Source: Trichobilharzia regenti (lineage: Eukaryota > Platyhelminthes > Trematoda > Strigeidida > Schistosomatidae). Taken from it: a DNA stretch of 64,000 bases. The DNA is taken from assembly GCA_944472135.2 (NCBI GenBank), contig OX235267.1, forward strand, positions 35,061,312-35,125,311. The letters are read 5' to 3'. The position numbers and the translations under genes were made by a program. The notes below the pieces were generated by a model, which made no database searches, was not told the origin of the DNA, and was given only the letters and a program-made list of their open reading frames with translations. Below, in pieces: positions 12,126-23,339 of this stretch (position 1 is the first letter of the stretch; every line of letters begins with the position of its first letter).

Positions 12126-14950
12126 TTGCTAATTAATGCACGTTCCTTAATCAATAAGATATCTGAACTAAGGACATTATTATTAGTCGCCAAGCCTACT
12201 GTAGCTCTGATTACTGAGTCATGGTGCTCATCCTCTGTACTTGATGTGCATATAGGTATCGATGATTACACTGTACACCGTGCAAACAGAGATTGCAAGC
12301 GTGGTGGAGGATGTCTCATATATATACATAGCTCATTTGTAGTCAGTAAGGTGGAAGATGAAACAATGAATAATGTACCTGACTCACTCTGGGTTGTCTT
12401 ACATGGAGATAAGTACAAACTTCTCATAGGCTGTGTTTATCGAGCACCAAGCTCAACAAAAGAAACTGATGCGTTATTAGCTAAATCGTTTGCACACGCA
12501 TCCTCGTTTAGTGCTAATTACAAAATAATTGCAGGGGACTTCAATCTTCCAGAAGTCAATTGGCTAACTAGTTCCGGCCCCCAACGCTTCGACGAATTAC
12601 TTGCCACTATAGACTGTTATGGATGGCAACAACACGTCCAGACACCTACTCGTGGGGACAACATGTTGGACCTTGTTTTTTGTCATGACACAATCCCAGT
12701 ATCCACTATGTTGGTAATAGATTTTCCAGTAGTGACCATAGAATGGTACTCTGCTCTCTGCCTTTCTCACCACTAAATACAGGAAACAAACAAGACTCAG
12801 GAAGCACAATATGTCGTAGTTACAAATATACAGACTGGGGATTAGTCCAAGAACTTATTCGACTCTGTCAATGGGATGACTATTTTACCACTGACTCCCT
12901 GGAGGCCTTAGTAACCCTGTTTTACAGGAATGTTACCCTTTGTCTAGATACAGTTGCTCCAAATAAAATAGTGAAATTAAGTAGACACCGAACTGAATAT
13001 ATTCCAAGGGCACACCGTAATAAGTTAAGGAAACTGAAGAAACAGTACTATTCCACTAAGGACATATCACTATTGCTCTCAATCCACGAGTCTCTTGAAT
13101 CTATCAAGCGCCTACGCTCTCAAAAGGACCTCGACGAAGAGTTAACGGCACTTGAAAGTACCTCCAAAGTTTATAACTTAACGGCACTTCTTAAAAAACG
13201 AATGCAGTCAGCGAGGGAAATCCCATACTTACTTCACGACAAAGTAATCTACAATGAACCTGCCACTATCTGTGAACTTTCAGTGATTGGTTTGCAAACT
13301 TTAGTTTAGAAACACATATGCCTGGTGAAACCGCTCCCCTTACTATCTCTTCCCTTGAAAGCATTGTGTTCACTAATCAGTTAATAGTACAAGCAATTAA
13401 AAGCCTTAAACCTTCCACTAGTACGGGACCGGATGGCCTCGCTTCGATAATTTTCAAAAACAGTGGGTGTGATATACCCTGTTACTTCTTAAATTCTTCT
13501 CAATATCTATGGACACTGGCACTTACCCTAGTGAGTGGAAAACTAGCTTCATAATTCCACATTACAAATCTGGTGATAGGGCAAACGTCCGCAATTACAG
13601 ACCCATAAATATAACCCCAGTTATCTCACGAATCATGGAGAAAGTTGTAAAGATCAATTGTCAGACTACCTAATTAGGGAGGATCTTGTTACAAGGTCTC
13701 AACACGGATTTCTCAAAAATAGATCCTGCGTTACTTGCCACTTCGACTTTTTCAACTGCATCACTAGTAGTCGCGAAGCACGTAAGCTAGTCGTTGTTCT
13801 ATACTTCGATATATCTAGGGCATTTGACATGGTATCTCACAGTATTCTCTTTGAGAAGCTGTACTCTTGTGGAATTCGCAACCCATTACTGAACTGGTTA
13901 AAATCATTTCTAAGCAACAGGGTACAAATAACCAAAGTTGGATCTGTATTGTCTCATCCTAGGCAGATCTCAAGTGGGGTCGTGCAAGGTAGTGTCCTAG
14001 GTCCACTTTTATTCACAGTTTACATTAACAGCATTTGCAAGTGCTTCACCTCAGGTAAACCATTCCTATATGCTGACGACCTCAAAGTCGTCTACTCCTG
14101 CTACACTCATGAATTAAGCGATATGGTTACTAAAATACATCTTGAACTAAGTAGCCTTGCAACGTGGTGTGCTGAATCCTGTCTAAATTTTAACATTGAC
14201 AAATGCGGCTGGATTTGTATCGGCAACAGTAAGCTTGATCTAACCCTTGAAATAAATGGGCGAAAACTAGCTAAGCTCAATTCAGTCGTAGATCTCGGTA
14301 TTAGATACTCTAGTAACCTAACGTTCGCTGAACAGACTGATTATGCCAGACGTAAAACGCGAAGGCTGATAGGATGCATAACACGCAATTTCTTTTGTTG
14401 TGAAACTAGGGTTTTATTATACAAAGTATGTGTCCGACCTATCTTAGAATACTGCCCGTTTATTCTTAGCGGACTAAGACAAAATGACAAGCTTAAATTA
14501 GAGGGAGTGCAACGGCAGTTTACCTCAAGAACTCTTGGTTTAGAAAGTGGTCTGGAATACCATGAGCGATGCGTAAGACTAAGATTAGAACCCCTCTGGA
14601 AAAGACGCCTTAAGCTAAACCTTATCTTTTACTATAAGCTAACTAATCTTCTCTTGCATTCCTCCGAGCCAATAACTAAACCTACCGCTGTCATCAGTTA
14701 CAATCTTAGAAATCATCACAACCTAGCTGCTATGGAGCACTGTCAGACTTACGTGCGGTACAACTTCTTCTTAAATAAGTTTTCAGTCATTTGGAATAGA
14801 CTACCAGCTAATGTGCGCGATGCAAACACACTTCCAGTGTTCATCTCCTCAGTCACCAGACTGCTCAAAGATGACAATGCACTTTTACGTCTGACTCTTA
14901 CACCCTCTTTTTCACCCTACATAGATATTTTAAGTTGTTTAAACGTGTAG
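12126..14950 (+). pseudogene. CR1 ORF2: APE endonuclease + reverse transcriptase, copy 2
   Basis: The motifs and order match copy 1: INARSLINKISEL, AGDFNLPEVNW, SSDHRMVL-equivalent, QHGFLKNRSC, FDISRAFDMVS, GVVQGSVLGPLL and YADD. The coding region is broken into four segments (12126-12776, 12743-13309, 13318-13554, 13658-14950). Breaks near 13277-13280 and 13480 are shared with copy 1. Those near 12708 and 13650 are private single-base deletions. It cannot encode a working protein as it stands. Confidence 0.88.
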
Positions 14951-15674
14951 TTACAACAAACTACAATTATAAATTTTAATATTATTGGAACTAGATGATT
15001 AACATTTCTACACAGGACAGTAATATTAGTTCACACATAATATAAAAGTTAGCATAACGGGACTAGTTAGTTTGTGTACCAAAATAACCACAGTTACTAA
15101 ACAGAATATATATGTATATATTTATTAATCACTCCTTAAGGACTCCCGTTGCTTTCTTTTGCGTTGCTGTTGTTTGTCTTCTTTTTTCTCTCACCATTTC
15201 AGCTTCCATTTGACTTTTTGAATGAGAATGAATAATGTGGATATTTGACCATTTACAATGACAAATGATCTGCAAACATTATTGGTCCCGTATCTTTCAG
15301 TTGCCTGGTTAATAACGAATTAACTTTCTCCACGACGCAACCTGGATTACATTTGTGGAATATACTCTTATACCAATGGAAAAGTATCAATTTGTAATAC
15401 AACGTCACGATTGTAGCTTATAACATAACTGATCGTATCTGTAAAAATAGCTTCCTTATTACCCAATTTGGATATAAATCAAATCAAAAATGAGATTCGG
15501 ATTTGTACACACCCAGGTTATATTGAGGAATTACTTCAAGCTTTATTTTTTCCCAAGTATTTTTAATCCATCCAAAACTTACTTGGGTTTTTTTGTTAAT
15601 GCGAAGTCAATATTCCTATATTTCATGATGTGCTCCATTGAATGACTGGTTATCATATTGTTCCCACAGACCTA

Positions 15675-15749
15675 AAAAAATGGCATGCATTTTCATGTAA
15701 ATTTATATGTTTATATGAGAATATACATTATTATAATTATTATTAAAAC
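15675..15749 (+). repeat. tail-like insertion in CR1 copy 2
   Basis: About 75 bases absent from copy 1 interrupt the 3' region after CCCACAGACCTAA. The insert ends in GAGAATATACATTATTATAA, which resembles the element's own terminal tail, so it may be a small tail-derived duplication. Confidence 0.6.
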
Positions 15750-15884
15750 AAAAACGCCAGCAACCATGTAACTTAACCATAAACCGAATTTATGAAATTT
15801 AATTAATGCTTATCCATGCCTGTATATTTGGTGTGTCCTACACAAGTAGGAAAAAATGTGTACTTTATTAAAACATTATTATTA

Positions 15885-16065
15885 ATTATGATTGCTAATC
15901 GTATATGTAATTTATCAAATTGATGATGCCTGTAAACTGGCGTCTCTCATGTACAAAATGAGAATATACTATTATTATGACTGCTAATCGTATATGTAAT
16001 TTATCATATTGATGATGCCTGTAAACTGGCGTCTCTCATGTACAAAATGAGAATATACCATTATT
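15885..16065 (+). repeat. duplicated terminal unit of CR1 copy 2
   Basis: The terminal segment containing GATGATGCCTGTAAACTGGC and the CTCAT/ATGAG stem occurs twice in tandem, about 90 bases apart, before the final ATT tail. Copy 1 has one unit. Confidence 0.75.
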
Positions 16066-16083
16066 ATTATTATTATTATTATT

Positions 16084-16197
16084 ATCAACCATGTCATACT
16101 TAACATCAGACACATCGTTACAATTAACAGACAAGTCACCATGACTTACTTTCCTGTTTGCGTCCAAGACACTCTGTCCCTTCTTTGACCCAGGCAT
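16084..16197 (-). CDS. BEL/Pao gag N-terminus (severed part)
   Basis: This is the first 38 or so codons of the gag ORF, starting at the ATG at 16197 on the minus strand (MPGSKKGQSVLDANRK). The same start is present at 17934 in the second BEL copy, where it continues into the DUF1759-like segment. Here the CR1 cassette cuts it off from 2476-4358. Confidence 0.75.
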
Positions 16198-16302
16198 TGT
16201 TGAACTTGACCCAATTCCAAAAGAGTTCCAGATATTGCTTGTTCAAAGAGGACTTGACCGGCACCAGGAGAAATGAACGGCGACTATCCAAACTTTCACC
16301 AA

Positions 16303-16318
16303 CTGTTTGAATCCGCCA
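16303..16318 (-). promoter_or_regulatory. probable tRNA primer-binding site
   Basis: On the minus strand TGGCGGATTCAAACAG lies about 23 bases downstream of the 5' LTR. TGG followed by a sequence complementary to a T-arm end is the usual form of a primer site. The same sequence is at 18040-18055 in the second copy. Which tRNA it matches was not determined. Confidence 0.5.
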
Positions 16319-16341
16319 GATCTGTTTCTATCGTCAGAAAC

Positions 16342-16695
16342 TGTCAATCACGTCTCATAGACCGTTAGTGCCCAGCTCTCGCTACGCTCGGGCCCACGGT
16401 GTTCTTCGAAGATTTCGGAAACGCTTAGTTATAACGGACGAAAAAACCAAAACACCGATCTGCCACTTGAGATTTGTTTATTGTTACACCAACATATAAA
16501 AGTAATAAGCGAACTAAGGTCTGAAAACAAATATTACAATAATCTCTGTATTACTTCTGACGATGTTTCACTCTTCTTTCTGAACAGCGACCGATGAGAC
16601 GATGACTGTCGTATTGATGCCTCCGCGAAAATTGGGGAAGTTGATTTCGAGGAAACAACCATGAATTGATCGTTCAATCTTCAACTCCATTGACA
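16342..16695 (-). repeat. BEL/Pao LTR (5' LTR of element A)
   Basis: Minus-strand ends are TGTCAATGG and TGATTGACA, giving TG...CA. The segment is 354 bases long and homologous to 1723-2078 and 18079-18434. The part near 16360-16540 has diverged from both, while the part near 16600-16690 closely matches the 18079 LTR. Confidence 0.8.
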
Positions 16696-17309
16696 GGCCT
16701 CATTCAAGAAAGTGCTTAACGACAAACTACGCGAGTTTGCAAACGACAGTAGTCCTAGTTCCTATCTGAGAGCCTCCGAAATTATAGGTACATTTAATGT
16801 ATAAGCTCAAATACTACACCTGTTGTTTTTGCCCATATTTATAATTTTAGATAAAACATTAACGATTAAGATACTTACCCTCAAAAAGACAAGAAGTTTC
16901 GTTTGTAAAACTTCTACCCAACACAATAAGTGGAATAAAATGGACATAAACCGACAACATGAAAAAGATAGAACTCACCGCAACATCACATGGACAGATG
17001 TACGCTCGTCGGGCATCATATATGCCTCACCAACTACAACCCAACATTCCTGAGATAATGTGATGAACTTATATCCGTAATGTTGCTGAGCAGTCAATAT
17101 CCACAACTCATGTCGTAACAACTAAAATTCAAAAACCCTCCTCATGAGTAAATACCCACTAGCAGTAGAAATCCATTAATTAATGCGTCTAAAGCTTATG
17201 TATTTAACTCCCAACAATGAAATTGCAGATCAAATGAGATAAACATATCGCTGATTTCAAAATAACACATCAATGAACTACAATTCAAGGATTCTGAACA
17301 CAACCAAAT
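16696..17309. other. no gene seen; possible upstream part of a CR1 3' region
   Basis: AT-rich sequence with a 76-codon ORF at 16823-17053 that has no motif. Because a CR1-type 3' end follows directly, this may be its non-coding upstream part, but no homology to copies 1 or 2 is visible. Confidence 0.35.
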
Positions 17310-17689
17310 TGTGTATGAAAATTGACATCAAGCTTTATTTTTTTCCCAGGCACTTATAACCCATCCACCGAAGACCTGGTTTTTTGTTAATGCGAAGACA
17401 ATACTTCTGTAATTCCTGATGTGTTGCACTCACTGACAATCTAGCGGATTTTTCCAACTATGCACAGAAATGATTGTACATAAGTGAAAAGGATGTTTTA
17501 TACTATTGGGTTTGACATTTATCAACTGTATGTATAATCTGCAGTGTACATGTTAAACATATTTTGTCATCGATTGTAAAATGTGACTGAATAATATGGT
17601 CCTACTTCTGTAACAATTTGATGATGCCTGTAAACTGGCGTCCCTCATGTTCTGTATCATGAGAATAAATTTATTTATTTATTTATAAT
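17310..17689 (+). mobile_element. diverged CR1-like 3' end
   Basis: It shares with copies 1 and 2 the AAGCTTTATTTTTTTCCC stem-loop region, the GTTAATGCGAAG stretch and the terminal GATGATGCCTGTAAACTGGC with its CTCATG/CATGAG stem. It ends in a TTTA repeat rather than ATT. It truncates the second BEL element at 17690. Confidence 0.75.
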
Positions 17690-17934
17690 AGAAAACTACT
17701 CAACATGTTCTCAAACTCCTTTACAAATTGTAAATAATCAGCCGGGTTTCCATCAAAACACCGTGGTTCAAACTTAGGGAGTTTGATGTTCCTATTATCC
17801 CTGAACGGCGAAACAGTAACATCAACCATGTCATACTTAACATCAGACACATCGTTACAATTAACAGACAAGTCACCATGACTTACTTTCCTGTTTGCGT
17901 CCAAGACACTCTGTCCCTTCTTTGACCCAGGCAT
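17690..17934 (-). pseudogene. BEL/Pao gag N-terminus, element B
   Basis: It starts at the ATG at 17934 (MPGSKKGQSVLDANRK) and runs through DVTVSPFRDNRNIKLPKFEP into the DUF1759-type signature before the CR1 tail stops it. It differs from element A at a few residues (for example R for W after FEP). Confidence 0.7.
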
Positions 17935-18039
17935 TGTTGAACTTGACCCAATTCCAAAAGAGTTCCAGATATTGCTTGTTCAAAGAGGACTTGACCGGCA
18001 ACAGGAAAAATGAACGGCGACTATCCAAACTTTCACCAA

Positions 18040-18055
18040 CTGTTTGAATCCGCCA
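18040..18055 (-). promoter_or_regulatory. probable tRNA primer-binding site, element B
   Basis: TGGCGGATTCAAACAG on the minus strand, at the same distance from the LTR as in element A. Confidence 0.45.
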
Positions 18056-18078
18056 GATCTGTTTCTATCGTCAGAAAC

Positions 18079-18434
18079 TGTCAATCACGTCTCGAAAGCC
18101 GTCAATGCCCAGCTCTTGCTACGCTCGGGCTCACGCTGTCGCTTGACGTTTTTCAGAAACGCTTAGTAACAACAGGCGAAAAAACCAAAACACCAATTGT
18201 TGACTTGAGTATTCTGTATTGTTACACCAACATATAAATCAAGTATGACTAAGGTCTGTGAACAAATATTACAATAATAAATCACGATATTACTTCTGAC
18301 GATGTTTTACTCTTCTTTCTGAACAGCGACCGATGAGACGATGACTGTCGTATTGATGCCTCCGCGAAAATTGGGGAAGTTGATTTCGAGGAAACAACCA
18401 TGAATTGATCGTTCAATCTGCAACTTCATTGACA
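18079..18434 (-). repeat. BEL/Pao LTR, element B
   Basis: A 356-base LTR with TGTCA...TGACA ends on the minus strand. It is closest to the LTR at 1723 over most of its length and to that at 16342 near its minus-strand 5' end. Confidence 0.8.
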
Positions 18435-19574
18435 CCAGTCTTGCAAATAAGAAGGTGGGAGGGCGATGGTTGCTATTCAGAGGATATGATGGCGGGGACA
18501 TGTGAAGACCACACTTATCTGTTGACAGCGCTCTGTTGCTAAGGCTCCCGAGCTTGAATAACTTCCACAAAATAAATGAGTGATTAAAAGAGAAATAGAA
18601 GGTTAAAACAGCCAGAAAGCCAGAACTTAAATGCAAACTCGCTGAATGCAAGTACACGGTATGAGTTCGCTACTTCAGAAAGACACCTAATTGCATTTAT
18701 CAGAAGAACAGTAAATATTATTAGGCCCTCGCTTTTATTCTACGCATTTCACACACTGAATTCAAAAAACTACTTTAAGGCGGCCATGCATTTTCACTGA
18801 ATGAATGAAAGGACTAAGCTGCGAACTCTGATAACGTCTAGATATTTTAAGCACTTCAAATGGTTAAACCGTAGTCATGCGTACTCCGGTGGGTAGACTT
18901 ATAACTAATGAACTGCATGAAGTTAGCTCTAGAGTTGATGACATGCATTAAGGATTACTCCGTATCCACTATGACCATTCACATAAAAGAAGTTTTCAGC
19001 TTCTCCAGGTTGTTATAAGATAAAAATATCGTCATAAGACCTGCAAAAGGAATTAGTAGCTGAATAAATCCTCTATAAAGTACAAGCATTTGTTTTGATA
19101 TGCTTTGCTCATTTCTAAAATGCTTACATTTAGCACGTACTTAAGACCAGTGTGCAGTGTGATGAGATCCGTGAGACGTAATATATTCGTGATTAGAGCA
19201 AGAAAAACGCGTCGAGGAAGAAAAGTGGCGTCATTTAGCTTCGTTGGTTCTATAGCTACGCGTTGAAGAAACTCAGGAGAAACATATATTAAGAGTGTAT
19301 CAATTATTTCGCTAACTTACAGAAGCCTATTTCGACGAAGACTATAAGTGTTAGTTTCAACAAGCAAAGTTTTTTTCATATACCTAAAAAAATAAATGAA
19401 GATGGACATCTACATAAAACGTTTGTCCCCATGGAGGCTGTGTTACCATTTGTAGGTGATTTCCATGTTCCGATAGCATTTACTCGCCAGATAATGCTCA
19501 AATCTACATGAAAGTAGGCTGTATGGATGTTGTGAATTGCTCATAAAATTATGTTATGGCAAAAGAACAGCTTT
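18435..19574. other. no gene seen
   Basis: AT-rich, apparently unique sequence. A 116-codon minus-strand ORF at 18307-18657 overlaps the LTR and has no motif. Confidence 0.4.
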
Positions 19575-19640
19575 GTTGATATCTGTAAACCAGTTCCTCA
19601 TGTACAAAACATTGAGAATAAACGTTATCATTATTATCGT
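19575..19640 (+). mobile_element. old CR1-like terminal fragment
   Basis: GATATCTGTAAACCAG followed by CTCATGTACAAAACATTGAG and GAATAAACG with ATT repeats matches the terminal segment of the CR1 copies, including the CTCA/TGAG stem with a bulge. Nothing upstream of it is recognisable. Confidence 0.6.
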
Positions 19641-20518
19641 CCATCAACTTTTGAAACATAATATCTGAGTTTATCCATCTGTGCTGATGTGTTGAGGAGT
19701 TACTGAAGTCTGAAGTATCTGTATAATCGTCCACTGTCGAATATACTACCGCTACATATTTTGCGCCTGAAGGTCCTCAGCTACTCTGCATTCATATTTA
19801 AGATGCGACTGTGTTTTTTGGGAATTCTGAAAGTGGGATGGCGAAATCCATCTTACTCGAAGCCAATTATCTTCGCCGGTTTCGTTTTGTTTCGGTTAAC
19901 AGACTCAGAAAATCGACAACCTGCATTTTCATCAACATTGACGAATGATTTCTGACTGCCTTAATTTCAGTCGAGTAGTTGATTTAAAGGTGTTCGGTTA
20001 AATACCCACTGTCATGTTATGGTATATTGATGGTGTGTGCTCAGTGATTGCTAAGAGCACATATTGACCTGTCAGTATCATTCTTCAAATATCCTCTCCA
20101 TTCGAAACTATAGGTTTTGTAGTTGCTAACATAGCTAATTGTTTCCAATGTGTGGCAAATTGATACAGACAAGTTGAAAGACGATCAGCAGGTAAAGCAA
20201 AAATTACTGTAGTGTTTTGAACATCCCAAAAATCATTCAATAAACTTAACATCATGCTGAGTTGATTTTCGAATCACAGTCTTTCGCAAATAAATTTCCA
20301 ACGACTTATTAACAAGAGATGCAAATATCTACTTTTTGGTGTCATTGCAGTATATTTTATAGAATCAAAGATTTAAGACCCTTTATAATATCAACTCCTT
20401 CTTCTTCTTAATTTAAAATGAGAAAGTGTGACACAAATTAGTTTTTGTTTTACTACTTCACATTTTGCTGTCTATATCCTTGCACTTATTCATCTGTTCA
20501 ATGATTTACCGTGTTAAG
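19641..20518. other. no gene supported
   Basis: A 64-codon ORF at 19761-19955 contains KVGWRNPSYSKPIIFAGFVL and ends at a TGA. It might be coding but has no clear start or splice context. Confidence 0.3.
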
Positions 20519-20664
20519 GCTTGGTTATTTTGGCTATAATACTCTTATATAATGTCCCAACTGTCTTCCTATCATGTGGCCATTACTACGCAATCGAGAC
20601 AAATCTTCCTGAGCATGAACTTGTATCATTTGTTGGTTATTTTGGAGGGACAGTAACTGGAAAG
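20519..20664 (+). CDS. candidate exon, unknown protein
   Basis: Forty-eight open codons lie between a weak acceptor (GTGTTAAG) and a weak donor (GGAAAG|GTTCGT); an alternative donor GTAACT lies 12 bases earlier in the same phase. The translation starts hydrophobic (LVILAIILLYNVPTVFLS) and continues polar (NLPEHELVSFVGYFGG), which would suit a membrane segment and its flank. No family is recognised. Confidence 0.25.
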
Positions 20665-21653
20665 GTTCGTAATCTATATTTTCGGTAGTTTTTACTGCTT
20701 GTGTGACTGAGTAAAGCTTAATAAAAGCAAATAATTTTCGCTTGTAATGCATTTGTAAATATCTGAAGAAAACATCGCGCTTATACCTGTCGGAGCAGTA
20801 GAACTGTTCCAGTTGGTATGTGAGGAATCCTGATCTGAGTTTAAGTTCTGTAAACTTTACGCAAAGTTGCAGTAGGAGGACTCAGATAGTATGTAAAAGT
20901 ACTAACCACAAATTCCCATTGGTTGGAAGGTTTTTGGAACTTAACTCCAGTTTTCAATGACAATTTATAATTCTTAAGTTTTGGGTGTCACAAATCGACA
21001 TGAATATCACGACCAACCTTTGGTGTTGCTTTGTTATATAAAGTCAGTCACCAATAACAATCTCTCTGATACATTTAACTGTGAGGTTCCGAAATCTGCC
21101 CTCTGATTTATAGACATATTTGCCAAAACTGTTTTTGAGGATGTGGCTCTTACGATTTGTTATAAGTGATTCCGACTAGTAGAAAGTACTGTCCTAGGTA
21201 TTATCTTTATGATTTCGTTTCCCGTCACATTTAGGCTAAAAATTATATTATTCCGACTATTTTATACTATAATATTATACTATTTTGTGGAAAATTTTTG
21301 ATTTTTTTCGCAGGATTTGTCAAGAAATAGGGATGTTTAATTTGTTGGGATTTATATATGAATGAAATCGAGTTCAAACTTTTGCACCGTTTCTCCCAGT
21401 CATTAGAGTTTAGTACAAGAGTTGCACAGGGAAATTAGTCATTATTCATGTAACCTATTTCATTACTTTTGAGAATATAGTTACATGTGAATACGTATAT
21501 TGTGACAGAATGAAACATTATGATTTGTGAATGAAAAACATTGTGAATGAAACATTATACATGATTCACTGTATTTTGACATATTTACTGGTTTCAGCTT
21601 GTCTAACCGCCTAATATTGACATATTGTGTATAAAAATATTTTGTTCACACAG
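20665..21653. other. no gene seen
   Basis: AT-rich sequence, probably intronic if the flanking exon candidates are real. Confidence 0.35.
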
Positions 21654-21755
21654 GCTTACACCATCATTTTGTATAGTACCCAATTATATCTCCAGCCTAT
21701 TCATGATCTTGGAATCCGTTATGATCCAAACATTGTGGATAAAACGCCGTTTTAA
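21654..21755 (+). CDS. candidate terminal exon, unknown protein
   Basis: A good acceptor (ATTTTGTTCACACAG) is followed by 33 open codons and TAA. The translation includes IILYSTQLYLQPIHDLGIRY and ends DKTPF. It is in phase 0, compatible with the candidate exon ending at 20664. No domain is recognised. Confidence 0.35.
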   Translation, partial: AYTIILYSTQLYLQPIHDLGIRYDPNIVDKTPF

Positions 21756-23339
21756 ACAGTCAAGCATTTCAACTCTAAAAAAACATATTTTGTCACCAGT
21801 GTTGCACTTTAAAACTTTTCTGATGAAGACAGTCACATGTCAGGCATTCAGGAGAAAAAATTAATTTAACAGCTGTAAGGCTTTCAAAATTTGCACTAGA
21901 AAGTAGGTAGCAGTGGATGCATCAGAAGACCCAAATGCAAATTACGTGGTAAAATTTCTTTAGAGAGTAGAAAAACACCAATAATTTGGAGTTTAGTACG
22001 ATGAAAACTTGTTGGTGGTATATTTAATATATTCATAATTACTTGTTTTTGCCAGTTGTAAAGTTGCATGACTTTTAAGTGATAATGTCAAGGGTGAAGA
22101 AGATACGTCACAGAATAAATTGCGAATTAATGTAGGCATGCAAGTTGTTTAATTTTCAGTGAATCATCGTAAAAGAAGAAAGTATGAACTCAGGTTTGGA
22201 ATAAAAGTTTGCGAGACCTAAAGTAGATTCCCTTACATACAATTTTACTTCATTCAGTTCCGCTTCTTGGCTACAACAATGTAAATGCTTCTAAAAGAAT
22301 ACCACATTGTATCTTCTGGTATTAAATAGTTTTGTTCCCTTGAATTTCAAAGTAGGAGTTTTATAAATGGATAGCGATTAATGACTGTCGTTTCATAATG
22401 GTTAGATATACTTTGATAAAAAGTTCGTATCGTCCAAAAGGAATACATACTTCATTGAACTGGTTAGATGAAAAGATTCAGTTATGAAAAGTCTGACCTC
22501 ATTGCTTCCTCCGATAACTACTACTTAACCACTTGTGCAGAAATGAAGGCAATTTCATTTCACATACATGAGTTAGACGAAACAGTAGCAAAAGGCATTT
22601 AGCATTATAAGTGATTCTCTATTAAAGGATTTATTGGAAACTGTACGAAAATAGTGGTCAAAGCCTGCTGGATTTAAAAGTGCCATATAGTCAACTTCTG
22701 AAGGTATTTTTAGTATTACTTCTTAAAATGCTTTTTAACACCAATGTTTTTCAATAGCGTGTGGATTAGTAGTAAAGGTAAGAAAATTCAGGCTCATAAT
22801 CGTTTTATTATTTAATTAGTCAGATTCTAACCTCAGACTATGAAAACAGTAATCGTCTGATGTAAATAGCAGCCGACTCATCAAAGGTCAAGCTTCTGGG
22901 TTTTGTAACAACTGAAACATGTACAACACACAACCATGCTATGCCGATTACATAGTACATCTGATTGGCCATTGAGCTTAGGATTATCCAGGTACATTGG
23001 TTGCAGATTCACTGAACAGTTGTTTGAATATCAGATAAAAAAACAGACAAACAAACAACTAAAGAGTTCTTCATAAGTGTTTTACAATGTCAGTTTCCCA
23101 TAATTAGAACAGAATAAAACTCATGGTTATCTCAATTAACTCAATGAATATGTCAATATTTAACCGATGGTTGTTTTTTCATTCTTCAGTCAAATTTTTA
23201 TTAAAGAGTAACCTTCCTTGGAATAAAAGTTGTGACTGTACTTATTAACGTTCAACTTTCCTGCTACAAAAGCTTCCACTTCCCATTAACACTTAAAGAA
23301 GCTCACCTTCAATCAAAGTACTATTATTGGTTTTTTGTT
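21756..23339. other. no gene seen
   Basis: AT-rich sequence without convincing ORFs, splice-bounded frames or recognised repeats. Confidence 0.4.

Larger units (their letters stand above)
10431..16083 (+). mobile_element. CR1-like non-LTR retrotransposon, copy 2 (full length)
   Basis: This copy has a 140-base 5' leader, ORF1 with its start codon, ORF2, a 1.1 kb 3' region and an ATT-repeat tail that abuts BEL gag at 16084. It is nearly identical to copy 1 through the shared part. Private damage includes single-base deletions near 11997, 12708 and 13650. Its tail carries an extra insertion of about 75 bases near 15675 and a duplicated terminal unit. Confidence 0.9.
1723..16695 (-). mobile_element. 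BEL/Pao-type LTR retrotransposon, split by a CR1 cassette
   Basis: The element reads on the minus strand. On the plus strand the order is 3' LTR (1723-2078), purine-rich tract, gag ORF (2476-4358), an 11.7 kb CR1 insertion (4359-16083), the gag N-terminus (16084-16197), a tRNA-like primer site (16303-16318) and the 5' LTR (16342-16695). The intact junction is seen in the second BEL copy near 17819, where the two gag halves are contiguous. Without the insert the element is about 3.2 kb. No reverse transcriptase, RNase H or integrase is present, so it would have depended on enzymes from a relative. No matching target duplication is visible at the outer ends, and the two LTRs differ more than expected for one young insertion. 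Confidence 0.8.
17690..18434 (-). mobile_element. BEL/Pao element B, 5' end only
   Basis: A second copy of the same family as element A, containing the LTR, leader and the first 80 or so codons of gag. It is cut at 17690 by a CR1 tail. It preserves the uninterrupted gag sequence (near 17819) that shows where the CR1 cassette entered element A. Confidence 0.8.

Noticed and set aside
20534..20752. 72-codon minus-strand ORF
   Set aside because: No motif or splice signals. The plus strand of the same segment has the better exon case.
21822..21860. CTGATGA box resembling a hammerhead
   Set aside because: No stem II or stem I pairing could be drawn around it, and the GAAA-like sequence is not at a workable distance.
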